The translations under genes were made by a program, and so were the position numbers. Source: CAWHNT01 sp963830775 (GTDB lineage: Bacteria > Pseudomonadota > Alphaproteobacteria > Geminicoccales > Geminicoccaceae). From it: 64,000 nt of DNA. The stretch covers positions 124,001 to 188,000 of the forward strand of contig CAWHNT010000029.1 of the NCBI GenBank assembly GCA_963830775.1. The letters run 5' to 3'. The stretch's first letter is position 1; each line of letters opens with the position of its first letter. The notes beneath the pieces were generated by a model. It searched no databases, was not told where the DNA came from, and saw nothing but the letters and a program-made list of their open reading frames with translations. This document shows, one piece after another, positions 47,430 through 56,274 of this stretch.

Positions 47430-49432
47430 TCGGCAACATTGTGGGAGCGGTCTTCGAGCGGCTGGCCGGGCAGACGCGGGCCGAGCTCGCGGGCGGCACG
47501 CTGGAGCAGCTCGTGGCACCGGCCCAGCACGAGATGCTGGCCGAGGTGCTCACCCTGGCGCTGGAGCGGAAGGAGCCTGCGAGCGCGCCCGGCATCACCT
47601 GCCTCGCGCGCGGCGGGGAGCGTACGCTGGAGCTCAGGCTCTCGCCCGTCATCGGGCTGGACTTGGCCTTGACGGCCGTCCTGGTCGAGGCGCAGCGGCC
47701 GACGCACGGCGCTGCCGTGTTGCCGGCACCGGGACAGGGAGACGCGTGGTTCGACGCGGTCATCGAGAGTGTGAGCGACGGCATCATCACGCTCGACGCC
47801 GAGGCCACGATCGTCTGGCTCTCGCGCAGTGCCGAGGTGATCTTCGACTATCCGGGCGAGGCCGCGGTCGGCGCGTCGCTGGGCCTCTTCCTCGCCCCTT
47901 CGGCCGGCGATCCCCGGGCGCTGATCGAGAGCCTGCTGGCCGCTGCCGGCCCCGGTCGCCAGCGCGAGCTCAGCGCCCGCCGCCGCTCCGGCGAGCTGAT
48001 CGCGATCGAGGCCGAGGCCACCGCCTTGGATCAGGAGGGACGGCGGATCGTGATCCTCACCGTCCGCGACATCACGGTGCGGCGGCAGACCGAGGAGACG
48101 CTGAAGAGCCTTGCCTACCACGACCCGCTGACCGGGCTCCCCAACCGCCTGCTGTTCCACGATCGGGTGAGCCAGGGGATCGAGCGCGCGCGCCGCAACC
48201 GCCAGCTCCTGACCGTGATGCTGGTCGACCTCGACCGCTTCAAGCTGATCAACGACTCGCTGGGGCTGGAGAAGGGCGATCAGGTGCTGCGCGCGGCGGG
48301 CGAGCGCCTGTCCGCAGCCTTGCGCAAGAGCGATACGGTGGCACGGCTCGGTGGTGACGAGTTCATGGTCCTGCTCTTGGGCGTCCAGGGTGCTGAAGCC
48401 GCAGCCAAGGTCGCGCAGAAGCTCCTGGACAGCCTGCGGCCGCCCTTGCGCGTCAACGGACACGAGCTCAGCACGGCCGGCAGCATCGGCATCGCCCTCT
48501 TCCCCTATGACGGCGACGATGCCGACACCTTGATCAAGAACGCCGACACGGCCTTGTCCCGCGCCAAGGAGCAGGGGCGCAACCACTACCAGTTCTATAC
48601 CGAGGACCTGAACGCCACCGCCTTCGAGCGCCTGATGCTGGAGAGCCGGCTCCGCAAGGCCCTGGAGCAGGGCGAGTTCGTGATCCACTACCAGCCGAAG
48701 GTGAGCCTCACCGACGGGCACATCGTCGGCGTGGAAGCCCTGCTGCGCTGGCGCCACCCCGACCTCAACCTGGTCCCGCCCTCCGAGTTCATCCCGCTGG
48801 CCGAAGAGACCGGCTTGATCGTGCCGATCGGCGAGTGGGTGCTGGCCACGGCCTGCGTCGAGGTCAAGCGCTGGCACCGCATGGGCTTCGAGCCCCTGGA
48901 CCTCGCGGTCAACCTCTCCGCCCGCCAGTTCCAGCAGCGCAACCTCACCGAGGCCATCGCCGCCGCGATCGCCGCCAGCGGCCTCGCCCCCGGCTCGGTC
49001 GAGCTGGAGCTGACCGAGAGCGTCATCATGCGCGACGCCGCCGAGAGTGCCCGGCGCCTGCGCGAGCTCACCGCCCTCGGCATCCGGCTCTCCGTCGACG
49101 ATTTCGGCACCGGCTACTCGTCCTTGGGCTACCTGCGCAGCTTCCCTATCAGCTCCTTGAAGATCGACCGCTCCTTCGTCCGCGACATCGACCGCGACCC
49201 GAACGGTGCCGCCATCGCCCAGGCGATCATTGCGCTGGCCAAGAACCTGGGGCTCAAGGTGGTGGCCGAGGGCGTGGAGACGGCGGTCCAGCTCGACCAG
49301 CTCCGCCGCTATGGCTGCGACGAGATGCAGGGCTTTCTGTTCAGCCGCCCGCTGCCGGCCGAGGAGCTGGTCCAGCTCCTGCGCGACGGCCGCCGGCTGG
49401 ACCTCGGCGACAAAGGGGAGGGGAGACCATGA
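47393..49432 (+). CDS. PAS-GGDEF-EAL c-di-GMP protein, 3' part
   Basis: About 679 codons continuing the interrupted gene. A last PAS (DAWFDAVIESVSDGIITLDAEATIVWLSRSAEVIFDY) precedes GGDEF (ARLGGDEFMVLLLG) and EAL (VGVEALLRWRHPD, VDDFGTGYSSLGYL, AEGVETAVQLDQL). Both catalytic signatures are intact. GTG 47399 could allow separate translation of this half, which would give an enzyme without its first sensor domains. Its stop overlaps the amidase ATG (ATGA). Confidence 0.82.
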   Translation, partial: QQVLGQASATSLIGNIVGAVFERLAGQTRAELAGGTLEQLVAPAQHEMLAEVLTLALERKEPASAPGITCLARGGERTLELRLSPVIGLDLALTAVLVEAQRPTHGAAVLPAPGQGDAWFDAVIESVSDGIITLDAEATIVWLSRSAEVIFDYPGEAAVGASLGLFLAPSAGDPRALIESLLAAAGPGRQRELSARRRSGELIAIEAEATALDQEGRRIVILTVRDITVRRQTEETLKSLAYHDPLTGLPNRLLFHDRVSQGIERARRNRQLLTVMLVDLDRFKLINDSLGLEKGDQVLRAAGERLSAALRKSDTVARLGGDEFMVLLLGVQGAEAAAKVAQKLLDSLRPPLRVNGHELSTAGSIGIALFPYDGDDADTLIKNADTALSRAKEQGRNHYQFYTEDLNATAFERLMLESRLRKALEQGEFVIHYQPKVSLTDGHIVGVEALLRWRHPDLNLVPPSEFIPLAEETGLIVPIGEWVLATACVEVKRWHRMGFEPLDLAVNLSARQFQQRNLTEAIAAAIAASGLAPGSVELELTESVIMRDAAESARRLRELTALGIRLSVDDFGTGYSSLGYLRSFPISSLKIDRSFVRDIDRDPNGAAIAQAIIALAKNLGLKVVAEGVETAVQLDQLRRYGCDEMQGFLFSRPLPAEELVQLLRDGRRLDLGDKGEGRP

Positions 49433-50850
49433 ACGAGCTCTTGCGCAAGCCCGCGCGCGAGGTGGTCCGTCTGCTCGAGCGGCGCGAGGTGTCGCCGGTC
49501 GAACTGGCCGAGCTGGCGCTGGCGCGGATCGCCGCCGTCGACGGGGCGGTCAATGCCGTGCCCACCGTTTGCGCCGAGCGGGCGCTGGAGCACGCCCGGC
49601 GGCTCGGGGACGCTGCCCCGCCGGACGATCGCCGCGGCTGGCTGGGCGGCCTGCCGGTCGTGATCAAGGACCTGAACGACGTGGCCGGCGTGCGGACCAC
49701 CTACGGCTCGCCGATCTTCAAGGACCACGTTCCCGACCGCTCCGGCTACGAGGTGGAGCGGCTGGAAAGCCGCGGTGCGGTGGTCTTGGGCAAGTCGAAC
49801 ACGCCCGAGCTCGGAGCCGGCGCCAACACCTTCAACGAGGTCTTCGGCATCACCCGCAATCCCTGGGACACGCGCCTCACCTGCGGTGGCTCCTCGGGCG
49901 GGGCTGCCGTGGCGCTGGCGACCGGCATGGCCTGGCTCGCCAACGGCTCGGACCTGGGCGGCTCGCTCCGCACCCCCGCCTCGTTCTGCTCGGTGGTGGG
50001 CCTGCGGCCCTCGCCCGGCCGGGTGCCGCACGGCCCTTCGGCCTCGCCCTTCCAGACCCTCTCCGTCGAGGGACCGATGGCCCGCGACGTGCGCGACCTT
50101 GCCCTGATGCTCGACGCGCAGGCCGGCTTCGACCCGCGCGACCCGATCAGCTTCGAGGCACCCGTCCGCTCCTTCGCGGAGGCTGCCGGGCAGCCGACGC
50201 CCCCGCGCCGCGTGGCCTTCAGCGCCGACCTCGGCGTCACGCCGGTCGACGCCGAGGTCGCCGCGATCTGCCGTGCCGCCACGCAGCGCTTCGCCGAGCT
50301 GGGGGCCGAGGTGGAGGAGGCCAGCCCCGACCTGTCCTCAGCGGTCGAGGTGTTCACCACGCTGCGGGCCGAAAGCTTCGTCACCGGCCGTGCCCCGCTC
50401 CTGGAGCGCCACCGCGACCAGCTCAAGCCCGAGGTGGTCTGGAACATCGAGCGCGGGTTGACGGTGACCGCCGACGAGATCGGACGTGCCGAGCGTCGGC
50501 GCGGCCTGATGCAGCGCGACATGGCGGCCTTCATGGCCGACCACGACCTGCTCTGCTCCCCGGCTGCGATCGTGCCGCCCTTCCCGGTCGAGCAGCGCTA
50601 TGTCGAGGCGCTGAACGGGCACCGCTTCCCGAGCTACATCGACTGGGTCGCCATCAACTTCGCGATCACGCTCACCGGCTGCCCGGCCTTGTGCCTGCCC
50701 TGCGGCTTCACCAGCACCGGTCTGCCGGTGGGCCTGCAGATCGTGGGACGGCCCCGCGGCGAGGCCATGCTGCTGGCGGCAGGGGCGATGCTGGAGGACC
50801 TGCTGGGACTGGCGGCCCGGGTGCCACTGGACCCCGTCGTCACACACTGA
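49429..50850 (+). CDS. Amidase (amidase signature family)
   Basis: A 473-residue amidase. The Ser-cisSer-Lys triad is visible: Lys in LGGLPVVIKDLNDVAGV, then CGGSSGGAAVALATG and ANGSDLGGSLRTPASF. It hydrolyses an amide, but the substrate is unknown; a free-standing gene without gatB/gatC argues against tRNA-dependent amidation. Coupled to the c-di-GMP gene by a 4-base overlap. Convergent with the pentapeptide-repeat gene. Confidence 0.87.
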   Translation: MNELLRKPAREVVRLLERREVSPVELAELALARIAAVDGAVNAVPTVCAERALEHARRLGDAAPPDDRRGWLGGLPVVIKDLNDVAGVRTTYGSPIFKDHVPDRSGYEVERLESRGAVVLGKSNTPELGAGANTFNEVFGITRNPWDTRLTCGGSSGGAAVALATGMAWLANGSDLGGSLRTPASFCSVVGLRPSPGRVPHGPSASPFQTLSVEGPMARDVRDLALMLDAQAGFDPRDPISFEAPVRSFAEAAGQPTPPRRVAFSADLGVTPVDAEVAAICRAATQRFAELGAEVEEASPDLSSAVEVFTTLRAESFVTGRAPLLERHRDQLKPEVVWNIERGLTVTADEIGRAERRRGLMQRDMAAFMADHDLLCSPAAIVPPFPVEQRYVEALNGHRFPSYIDWVAINFAITLTGCPALCLPCGFTSTGLPVGLQIVGRPRGEAMLLAAGAMLEDLLGLAARVPLDPVVTH

Positions 50851-50892
50851 CGCCAGGCAACTCACCGACTGAACCCCGGCCCGGGCTCGGGC

Positions 50893-51459
50893 CTAGCCTT
50901 CGACCTTGCTCCCGGTCGAGGCCGCGGCCGGTGCGGGATGGCAGCGCCCGACCGAGCCCTCCGCACAACGCGTAGTGCCGTCGATCCATAGCGCCCCGGA
51001 GAGGTCGGCGCGCAGAAAGTCCGCGTTCTCCAGGATCACGCCGGTGAGGTCGGCGCCGCGCAGCTTCGCCTCGTAGAGGCGGGCCTGGCGCAGGCTGGCA
51101 CCGCGCAGCGTGGCGCCCTCGAGGTCGGCATAGGTGAAGTCGGCTTGGGTGAGGTTGGCCTCGACCAGGCTGGCGCCGGCCATGTTCGCCTGCACGAACT
51201 TCGCCCGCTGCGCCTCCACCCCGTCGAGCCGGGCCTGGCCGAGGTCGGCCCGCTTGAAGGAGGTGTCACGCAGCTCGGCCTTGCTCAGGTCGACGCCGCT
51301 CAGGTCCTGCCCGTCGAGCAGGCAGCGGCGCCACTTGACGCCCGGGGCCGCCGCATCGGTGCAGGCAGCCTCGGCCCGTCCGGCGAGGAATGTCCCAAGG
51401 ACGATCACGAGCAAAAGCAGGCCCCTCGCCACGACCACAGGCTCCCGTTCAGGCCGCAT
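50893..51459 (-). CDS. Secreted pentapeptide-repeat protein
   Basis: A 188-residue protein. ATG 51459 yields a signal peptide ([23 protein letters not shown]). The mature part carries about 18 A(D/N)LxX pentapeptide repeats in a row (such as [35 protein letters not shown]), forming a right-handed quadrilateral helix. Cysteines near both ends ([23 protein letters not shown]) may form disulfides. Role unknown; likely periplasmic. Overlaps the lipB 3' end by 11 bases. Confidence 0.75.
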   Translation of the reverse strand: MRPEREPVVVARGLLLLVIVLGTFLAGRAEAACTDAAAPGVKWRRCLLDGQDLSGVDLSKAELRDTSFKRADLGQARLDGVEAQRAKFVQANMAGASLVEANLTQADFTYADLEGATLRGASLRQARLYEAKLRGADLTGVILENADFLRADLSGALWIDGTTRCAEGSVGRCHPAPAAASTGSKVEG

Positions 51460-52117
51460 CCGCGACCGCAGGCTCGAAGATTGCGCTGAATTCGTGACGA
51501 AGTGCTGAATCGAGCTCGGCCAGCCCTGCGTCGATCCCCAGATCGGCCAGCGACGTAACCCCGTGCTCGCTGATCCCGCAAGGCACGATGCCGGCAAAGT
51601 GACTGAGGTCCGGCGCCACGTTCACGGCGACCCCGTGATAGCTCACCCAGCGCCGCACCCTGACCCCGATGGCGGCGATCTTGGCCTCGGCCCCGTCCGG
51701 CTTCGCTACCCAGATCCCCACCCGGCCCGCGCGGCGCTCGCCTTCGACACCCAGCCGGCCCAGGCTCCTGATCACCCACTCCTCCAGCTGCCACACGTAG
51801 CGCCGGATGTCGCCGCCACGCCGCTTCAGGTCCAGCATGAGATAGGCCACCCTCTGCCCCGGCCCATGGTAGGTGTACCGCCCGCCCCGGCCGGTCGCGT
51901 AGACGGGAAAGCGCTCCCGCTCCAGGAGCTCCTCCGGTGCGGCACTCGTGCCCGCCGTGTAGAGCGGCGGGTGCTCGAGCAGCCACACCAGCTCGGGTGC
52001 CGTCCCAGCCCGGATCGCGTCGACCCTGGTCTCCATCCGGGCCAGCGCCAGGGGATAGGCGACAAGACCGGCGCTCTCACGCCATTCGGGCTTGGCTAGC
52101 GCGTCCATCCACACCAT
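51449..52117 (-). CDS. lipB: Octanoyltransferase (lipoate synthesis)
   Basis: A 222-residue enzyme moving octanoyl from ACP to lipoyl domains. Features: [62 protein letters not shown], and the catalytic cysteine in [15 protein letters not shown]. Length is normal. The upstream region holds a tRNA-Leu gene on the other strand. Confidence 0.93.
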   Translation of the reverse strand: MVWMDALAKPEWRESAGLVAYPLALARMETRVDAIRAGTAPELVWLLEHPPLYTAGTSAAPEELLERERFPVYATGRGGRYTYHGPGQRVAYLMLDLKRRGGDIRRYVWQLEEWVIRSLGRLGVEGERRAGRVGIWVAKPDGAEAKIAAIGVRVRRWVSYHGVAVNVAPDLSHFAGIVPCGISEHGVTSLADLGIDAGLAELDSALRHEFSAIFEPAVADAA

Positions 52118-52185
52118 CTTGTCATGGCGTGCGGCTTTTGGTAAGTCGCGCGCCCTGGCGAGGCTCTACTCGCCTTTCCCCGCGT

Positions 52186-52272
52186 GCGGTCGTGGCGGAA
52201 TTGGTAGACGCGCAGCGTTGAGGGCGCTGTGGCCGAAAGGCCGTGGAAGTTCGAGTCTTCTCGACCGCACCA
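52186..52272 (+). tRNA. tRNA-Leu (anticodon GAG)
   Basis: An 87-base tRNA. The acceptor arms GCGGTCG and CGACCGC pair fully, the D arm contains TGGCGGAATTGGTAGACGC, and the anticodon stem CAGCG/CGCTG encloses TTGAGGG with anticodon GAG. A long variable arm (GGCCGAAAGGCC) marks a class II tRNA. The TpsiC loop is GTTCGAGTC, and CCA is encoded at 52270-52272. Confidence 0.93.
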
Positions 52273-52347
52273 TCCTGCTCCTGCCCGGGCGTCCAGCCGC
52301 CCCGAAGTTTCGTCGCCTTCGCAGGAGCAGCTGCGATGCGGCGGCGT

Positions 52348-52737
52348 TCAGTCTTTCATGCTGTCGGGGACCTTGCCGCCATTCTCGGCGAGCTTGCGCA
52401 TCACCGCCTTGTGCAGGGCGATGTTCTGCTCGGCACTCCCGTCGGCACCGACATGCACGCCCAGCTCGGTCGCCAGCTGCTTGCGCGCATCGAGACTGGA
52501 TTCGAGGTCGAGCAGCTTGAGGAGATCGACGATCGAGGTCTGCCAGTTGCCGCCACCGCCCTTCCGGGAAGCGATCTGGATGAGCACTGCCTGGACATCC
52601 ACTGCCTGGGCTGGAGCCTGGGCCGGTGTCGCAGCTGCTGGAGCCTGCGACGGCGACCGCTCGGCGGGCTGAGCTGTAGGCTGGGCGGCCTCGGCGCGGT
52701 TGAAGATCTTATCCATGATCGAGCTGAAGATGCTCAT
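52348..52737 (-). CDS. DUF3597 domain protein
   Basis: A 129-residue protein of the DUF3597 family: N-terminal MSIFSSIMDKIFNRAEA, a Pro/Ala/Gln linker, then a conserved C-terminal domain (VDVQAVLIQIASRKGGGGNW, SIVDLLKLLDLESSLDARKQLA). Related to LysM-linked small proteins, but the function is unknown. ATG 52737 follows GGAG by 6 bases. Confidence 0.83.
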   Translation of the reverse strand: MSIFSSIMDKIFNRAEAAQPTAQPAERSPSQAPAAATPAQAPAQAVDVQAVLIQIASRKGGGGNWQTSIVDLLKLLDLESSLDARKQLATELGVHVGADGSAEQNIALHKAVMRKLAENGGKVPDSMKD

Positions 52738-52838
52738 TGTCGGCTCCTCCATTGGTGTGGAGCCATAACGTCCGGGATCCCGTCAGCGGTTCCAAGCCTT
52801 TGACACGCCTGTTGCGGCTGAAAATCCGGCGCCCGTCG

Positions 52839-54494
52839 TTATAGAGCCCGCGCCCGCTCCCGCAGAGCGAACTTCTGGATCTTCCCGGTCGAGGTCTTGG
52901 GCAGGGGGCCGAAGACGATGTGTCTGGGTGCCTTGAAGTGGGCGAGCTCACGGCGGCAGTGCTCGATGAGCTGGGCTTCGGTGGCGGTCGAGCCCTCCTT
53001 CAGGGTCACGAAGGCGCAAGGGCTCTCGCCCCAGCGCTCGTCGGGCCTCGCCACCACGGCAGCCTCCACCACGTCGGGATGGCGGTAGAGAGCGCTCTCG
53101 ACCTCGATCGAGCTGATGTTCTCGCCGCCTGAGATGATGATGTCCTTCGAGCGGTCCTTGATCTCGAGATAGCCGTCGCCGTGCATCACCGCGAGGTCGC
53201 CGGTGTGGAACCAGCCGCCCGCGAACGCCTCGTCGGTGGCGGTCGGGTTCTTCAGGTAGCCCATCATCACGTCGTGGCCGCGCATCATGATCTCGCCCAG
53301 CGTGCCGCCGTCGCGTGCGACCGGCTGCATCGTCTCCGGGTCCATCACCTCGAGGCCTTCGAGGACCGGGTAACGCACGCCCTGGCGGGCGAGCTTCGCG
53401 GAGCGGCCTTCCGCATCGAGCCCGGCCCAGTCGTCCTGCCAGGCGCAGACCGTGGCGGGACCGTAGACCTCGGTCAGCCCATAGACATGCGTCACCTCGA
53501 TCCCGAGCCGCTCCATCCTCTCGAGCACCGCGGCGGGCGGAGCCGAGGCCGCGGTCATCATCCGCACCGTGTGCGCGAAGGAGGGCCGCCCCGCCTCCGG
53601 GGCGTTGACCAGCATGCCCATGACGATGGGTGCACCGCAGAGATGGGTAACCTTTTGTTCAGCGATCGCGGCGAAGATGGTCTCGCTCGCGACCCGCCGC
53701 AGGCAGACCTGGGTACCGGCCTGGAGCACCACGGTCCACGGGAAGCACCAGCCGTTGCAGTGGAACATCGGGAGGGTCCAGAGATAGACCGGGAACTGGC
53801 CCATGCTCCAGACGAGGGCATTGCCGACGGCGTTCAGGTGCGCGCCGCGATGGTGATAGACGACGCCTTTCGGGTTGCCGGTGGTGCCCGAGGTGTAGTT
53901 GAGCGCGATCGCCTGCCACTCGTCAGCCGGGTACAGGGGCGCGAAGTCCGGATCGCCGCCGGCGAGGAAGGCCTCGTAGTCGAGCTCGCCCAGGCGCTCG
54001 CCGCCCGGGCCTTCGGGATCGTCGATGTCGATCACCAGCGGCTTGCGGCCCAGTCTCGCCAGCGCCTCCTTCATCAAGGGTGCGAGCTCGGTGTCGGTGA
54101 GCAGCGCCTTGGCCTCGCCATGCTCGAGGATGAAGGCCAGCATGGCGGCGTCGAGGCGGATGTTGAGCGCGTTGAGGACGGCACCGCACATCGGCACCCC
54201 GTAATGGGCCTCGATCATCGCCGGGATGTTGGGGAGCATGGCGGCCACCGTGTCGCCCGGCCGGATGCCGCGCGCCGTCAGCGCCGAGGCGAGCCGGCGC
54301 GAGCGCTCGCGCAGCTGGCGGTAGGTGAGCACCTGCCGGCCGTGCACGCTGGCGGGGCGGTCGGGGTAGATATCGGCGGTCCGGTCGAGGAACGAGAGCG
54401 GAGTCAGGGCAGCATGGTTCGCCGCATTCCGGTCCAGCCCGATCCGATAGGGGCTGGTCGCCGGATGGGTGCAGGTTCGGGGTCCGCTCGGCAT
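52839..54494 (-). CDS. Acyl-CoA synthetase (AMP-forming)
   Basis: A 551-residue adenylate-forming enzyme. The P-loop is LNYTSGTTGNPKGVVYHH, the A5 region VYGLTEVYGP, A7 YLEIKDRSKDIIISGGENIS, and the C-terminal lysine region KTSTGKIQKFALRER. It resembles the medium-chain/methylmercaptopropionate-type ligases that begin LTPLSFLDRTADIYPD. The fatty-acid substrate cannot be fixed. Confidence 0.87.
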   Translation of the reverse strand: MPSGPRTCTHPATSPYRIGLDRNAANHAALTPLSFLDRTADIYPDRPASVHGRQVLTYRQLRERSRRLASALTARGIRPGDTVAAMLPNIPAMIEAHYGVPMCGAVLNALNIRLDAAMLAFILEHGEAKALLTDTELAPLMKEALARLGRKPLVIDIDDPEGPGGERLGELDYEAFLAGGDPDFAPLYPADEWQAIALNYTSGTTGNPKGVVYHHRGAHLNAVGNALVWSMGQFPVYLWTLPMFHCNGWCFPWTVVLQAGTQVCLRRVASETIFAAIAEQKVTHLCGAPIVMGMLVNAPEAGRPSFAHTVRMMTAASAPPAAVLERMERLGIEVTHVYGLTEVYGPATVCAWQDDWAGLDAEGRSAKLARQGVRYPVLEGLEVMDPETMQPVARDGGTLGEIMMRGHDVMMGYLKNPTATDEAFAGGWFHTGDLAVMHGDGYLEIKDRSKDIIISGGENISSIEVESALYRHPDVVEAAVVARPDERWGESPCAFVTLKEGSTATEAQLIEHCRRELAHFKAPRHIVFGPLPKTSTGKIQKFALRERARAL

Positions 54495-54736
54495 CGATCG
54501 CAGTCTCCACTCCGTGACCGGCCAGGCAGGCGCAGCGCCGCAGGGCGGCGTGCCTGGCCATCAGCTCATGCCATCGGCCGCCCCCGAATGCCAACCCGGC
54601 GCTTGGTTCGGCCGGCCAGCCGCGAACCGGACGGCCGGCCATGGCTCACCTTGCGGTGGCGCAAGCTGCTCCCCTATAGACGCGATAGGACGGAGCAGCC
54701 TGCGCGTCCGCGCCCGTGTCGGAGATCACCTCCCGC

Positions 54737-56165
54737 ATGACTGTCGCCCCGAGCCCCGCCGCCAAGCTGGTCCCCGTCATCCTTGCGGGCGGCTCCGGGA
54801 CCCGCCTCTGGCCGGTGAGCCGGGCCGCGTTCCCCAAGCATCTGGTCGAGCTGTTCGGCGAGGAATTGCTGCTCCAGACCGACCGTGCGGCGGGTGCTGC
54901 GGATGGCGCCCGCCGGGCGCGTGATGACCGTTACCGCCGCCGGCCAGGCGGTGCTCGTCCGCCGGCAGCTCGAGGCGATCGATCCGGCGCTGGTGTCGGG
55001 GATGCTGGCCGAGCCGTCGCCGCGGAACACGGCAGCGGCGATCGCCCTGGCCGCCTTCCAGGCACAGGCACTGCATGGTCAGGGCAGCCTCCTCTGGGTC
55101 TGCCCTTCCGATCATATCATGCTGGCGCCCGAGGCGCTGTACGCCGCCGTCGAGGCCGGCCTGCCGGCCGCCGAGGCGGGCTGGCTGGTCACCTTCGGCA
55201 TCACGCCGACCAGGCCGGAGACCGGGTTCGGCTGGATCGAATCCGACGGCGCCGTGCCCGAAGCACCCGGCGCACGGCAGGTCCGCTCCTTCATCGAGAA
55301 GCCACCGCGCGACCGTGCCGAATCGATGCTGGCGTCCGGCCGCTTCGCCTGGAACAGCGGCATGTTCCTGATGCGCGCGACGTCGGTGCTGGACGAGCTG
55401 GCCCGCTTCGAGCCCGAGCTGCACGCGGCAGCCGACGCGGCATTCCAGGGCCTCGCTGCCGAGGGCACGGTCGATCCGGACCTCTACGCCGCGGTCAAGT
55501 CGATGCCGATCGACAAGGCGGTGATGGAGCGCTCATCGCGCGTGGCCGTGGTGCCTTGCGATCCGGGCTGGTCCGATGTCGGCTCGTGGCAGGCCTTGTG
55601 GGAGCTGATGGACAAGGACGCGTCCGGGAACGTGGTCCAGGGCAGTGGCTCCATCCTGGTCGCGGCCGAGAACAACCTGGTCCGGTCCGAGAAGCGGCTC
55701 GTGGCGCTGGCCGGCGTGCGCGACCTGGCCGTGGTCGAGACCGCCGACGCCGTGCTGGTCGCCCGCCGCGACATGGGCGAGGCGATCCGCGGCGTGGTGG
55801 ACGCGCTGGTCGCAGGCGGCCGCAAGGAGGCCGTCGTCCACGCCCGCGAGGTCCGCCCCTGGGGCACGTTCCTGGTGCTCCAGGAGGGCCCCGGCTTCAA
55901 GGTCAAGGAGGTCTGTGTCGACCCCGGCCGCCGCCTTACCCTTCAATACCATCCGGGCCGCGACGAGCACTGGGTCGTCGTGGCCGGCGCTGCCGAGGTC
56001 GAGCTCGACGGCCACATCCGATGCCTTGCCGCCGGCGAGACCCTCCGCATCCCTCGCGGCGCCCATCATCGCCTCGGCAACCCGGGCCGCGAGACGCTGC
56101 GCCTGATCGAGGTCGGGCATGGCGAGGCGCTGGGCGACGAGGACACGGTCCGCCTCGAGCCCTGA
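54737..56165 (+). CDS. Mannose-1-phosphate guanylyltransferase/mannose-6-phosphate isomerase, one frameshift
   Basis: About 476 residues across an indel near 54880. The nucleotidyltransferase start is VPVILAGGSGTRLWPVSRAAFPKHL. In the other frame come WVCPSDHIM, FGWIESDG, SFIEKPPRD, WNSGMFLMRA and the C-terminal cupin isomerase domain (EVRPWGTFLVLQEG, LTLQYHPGRDEHWVVVAG). It supplies GDP-mannose for polysaccharide synthesis. ATG 54737 is chosen; a GTG at 54716 is possible. Confidence 0.87.
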
Positions 56166-56274
56166 GCCTAGGATCGCTCCCCCGAACCAAGGCCGGCGGG
56201 CTTCGGCGGAGCACGTCCAGTCGCAGGATTCTGGTGCGAGACAGGCAGCAGCCACCCCGGTGAACGATCCAGGG

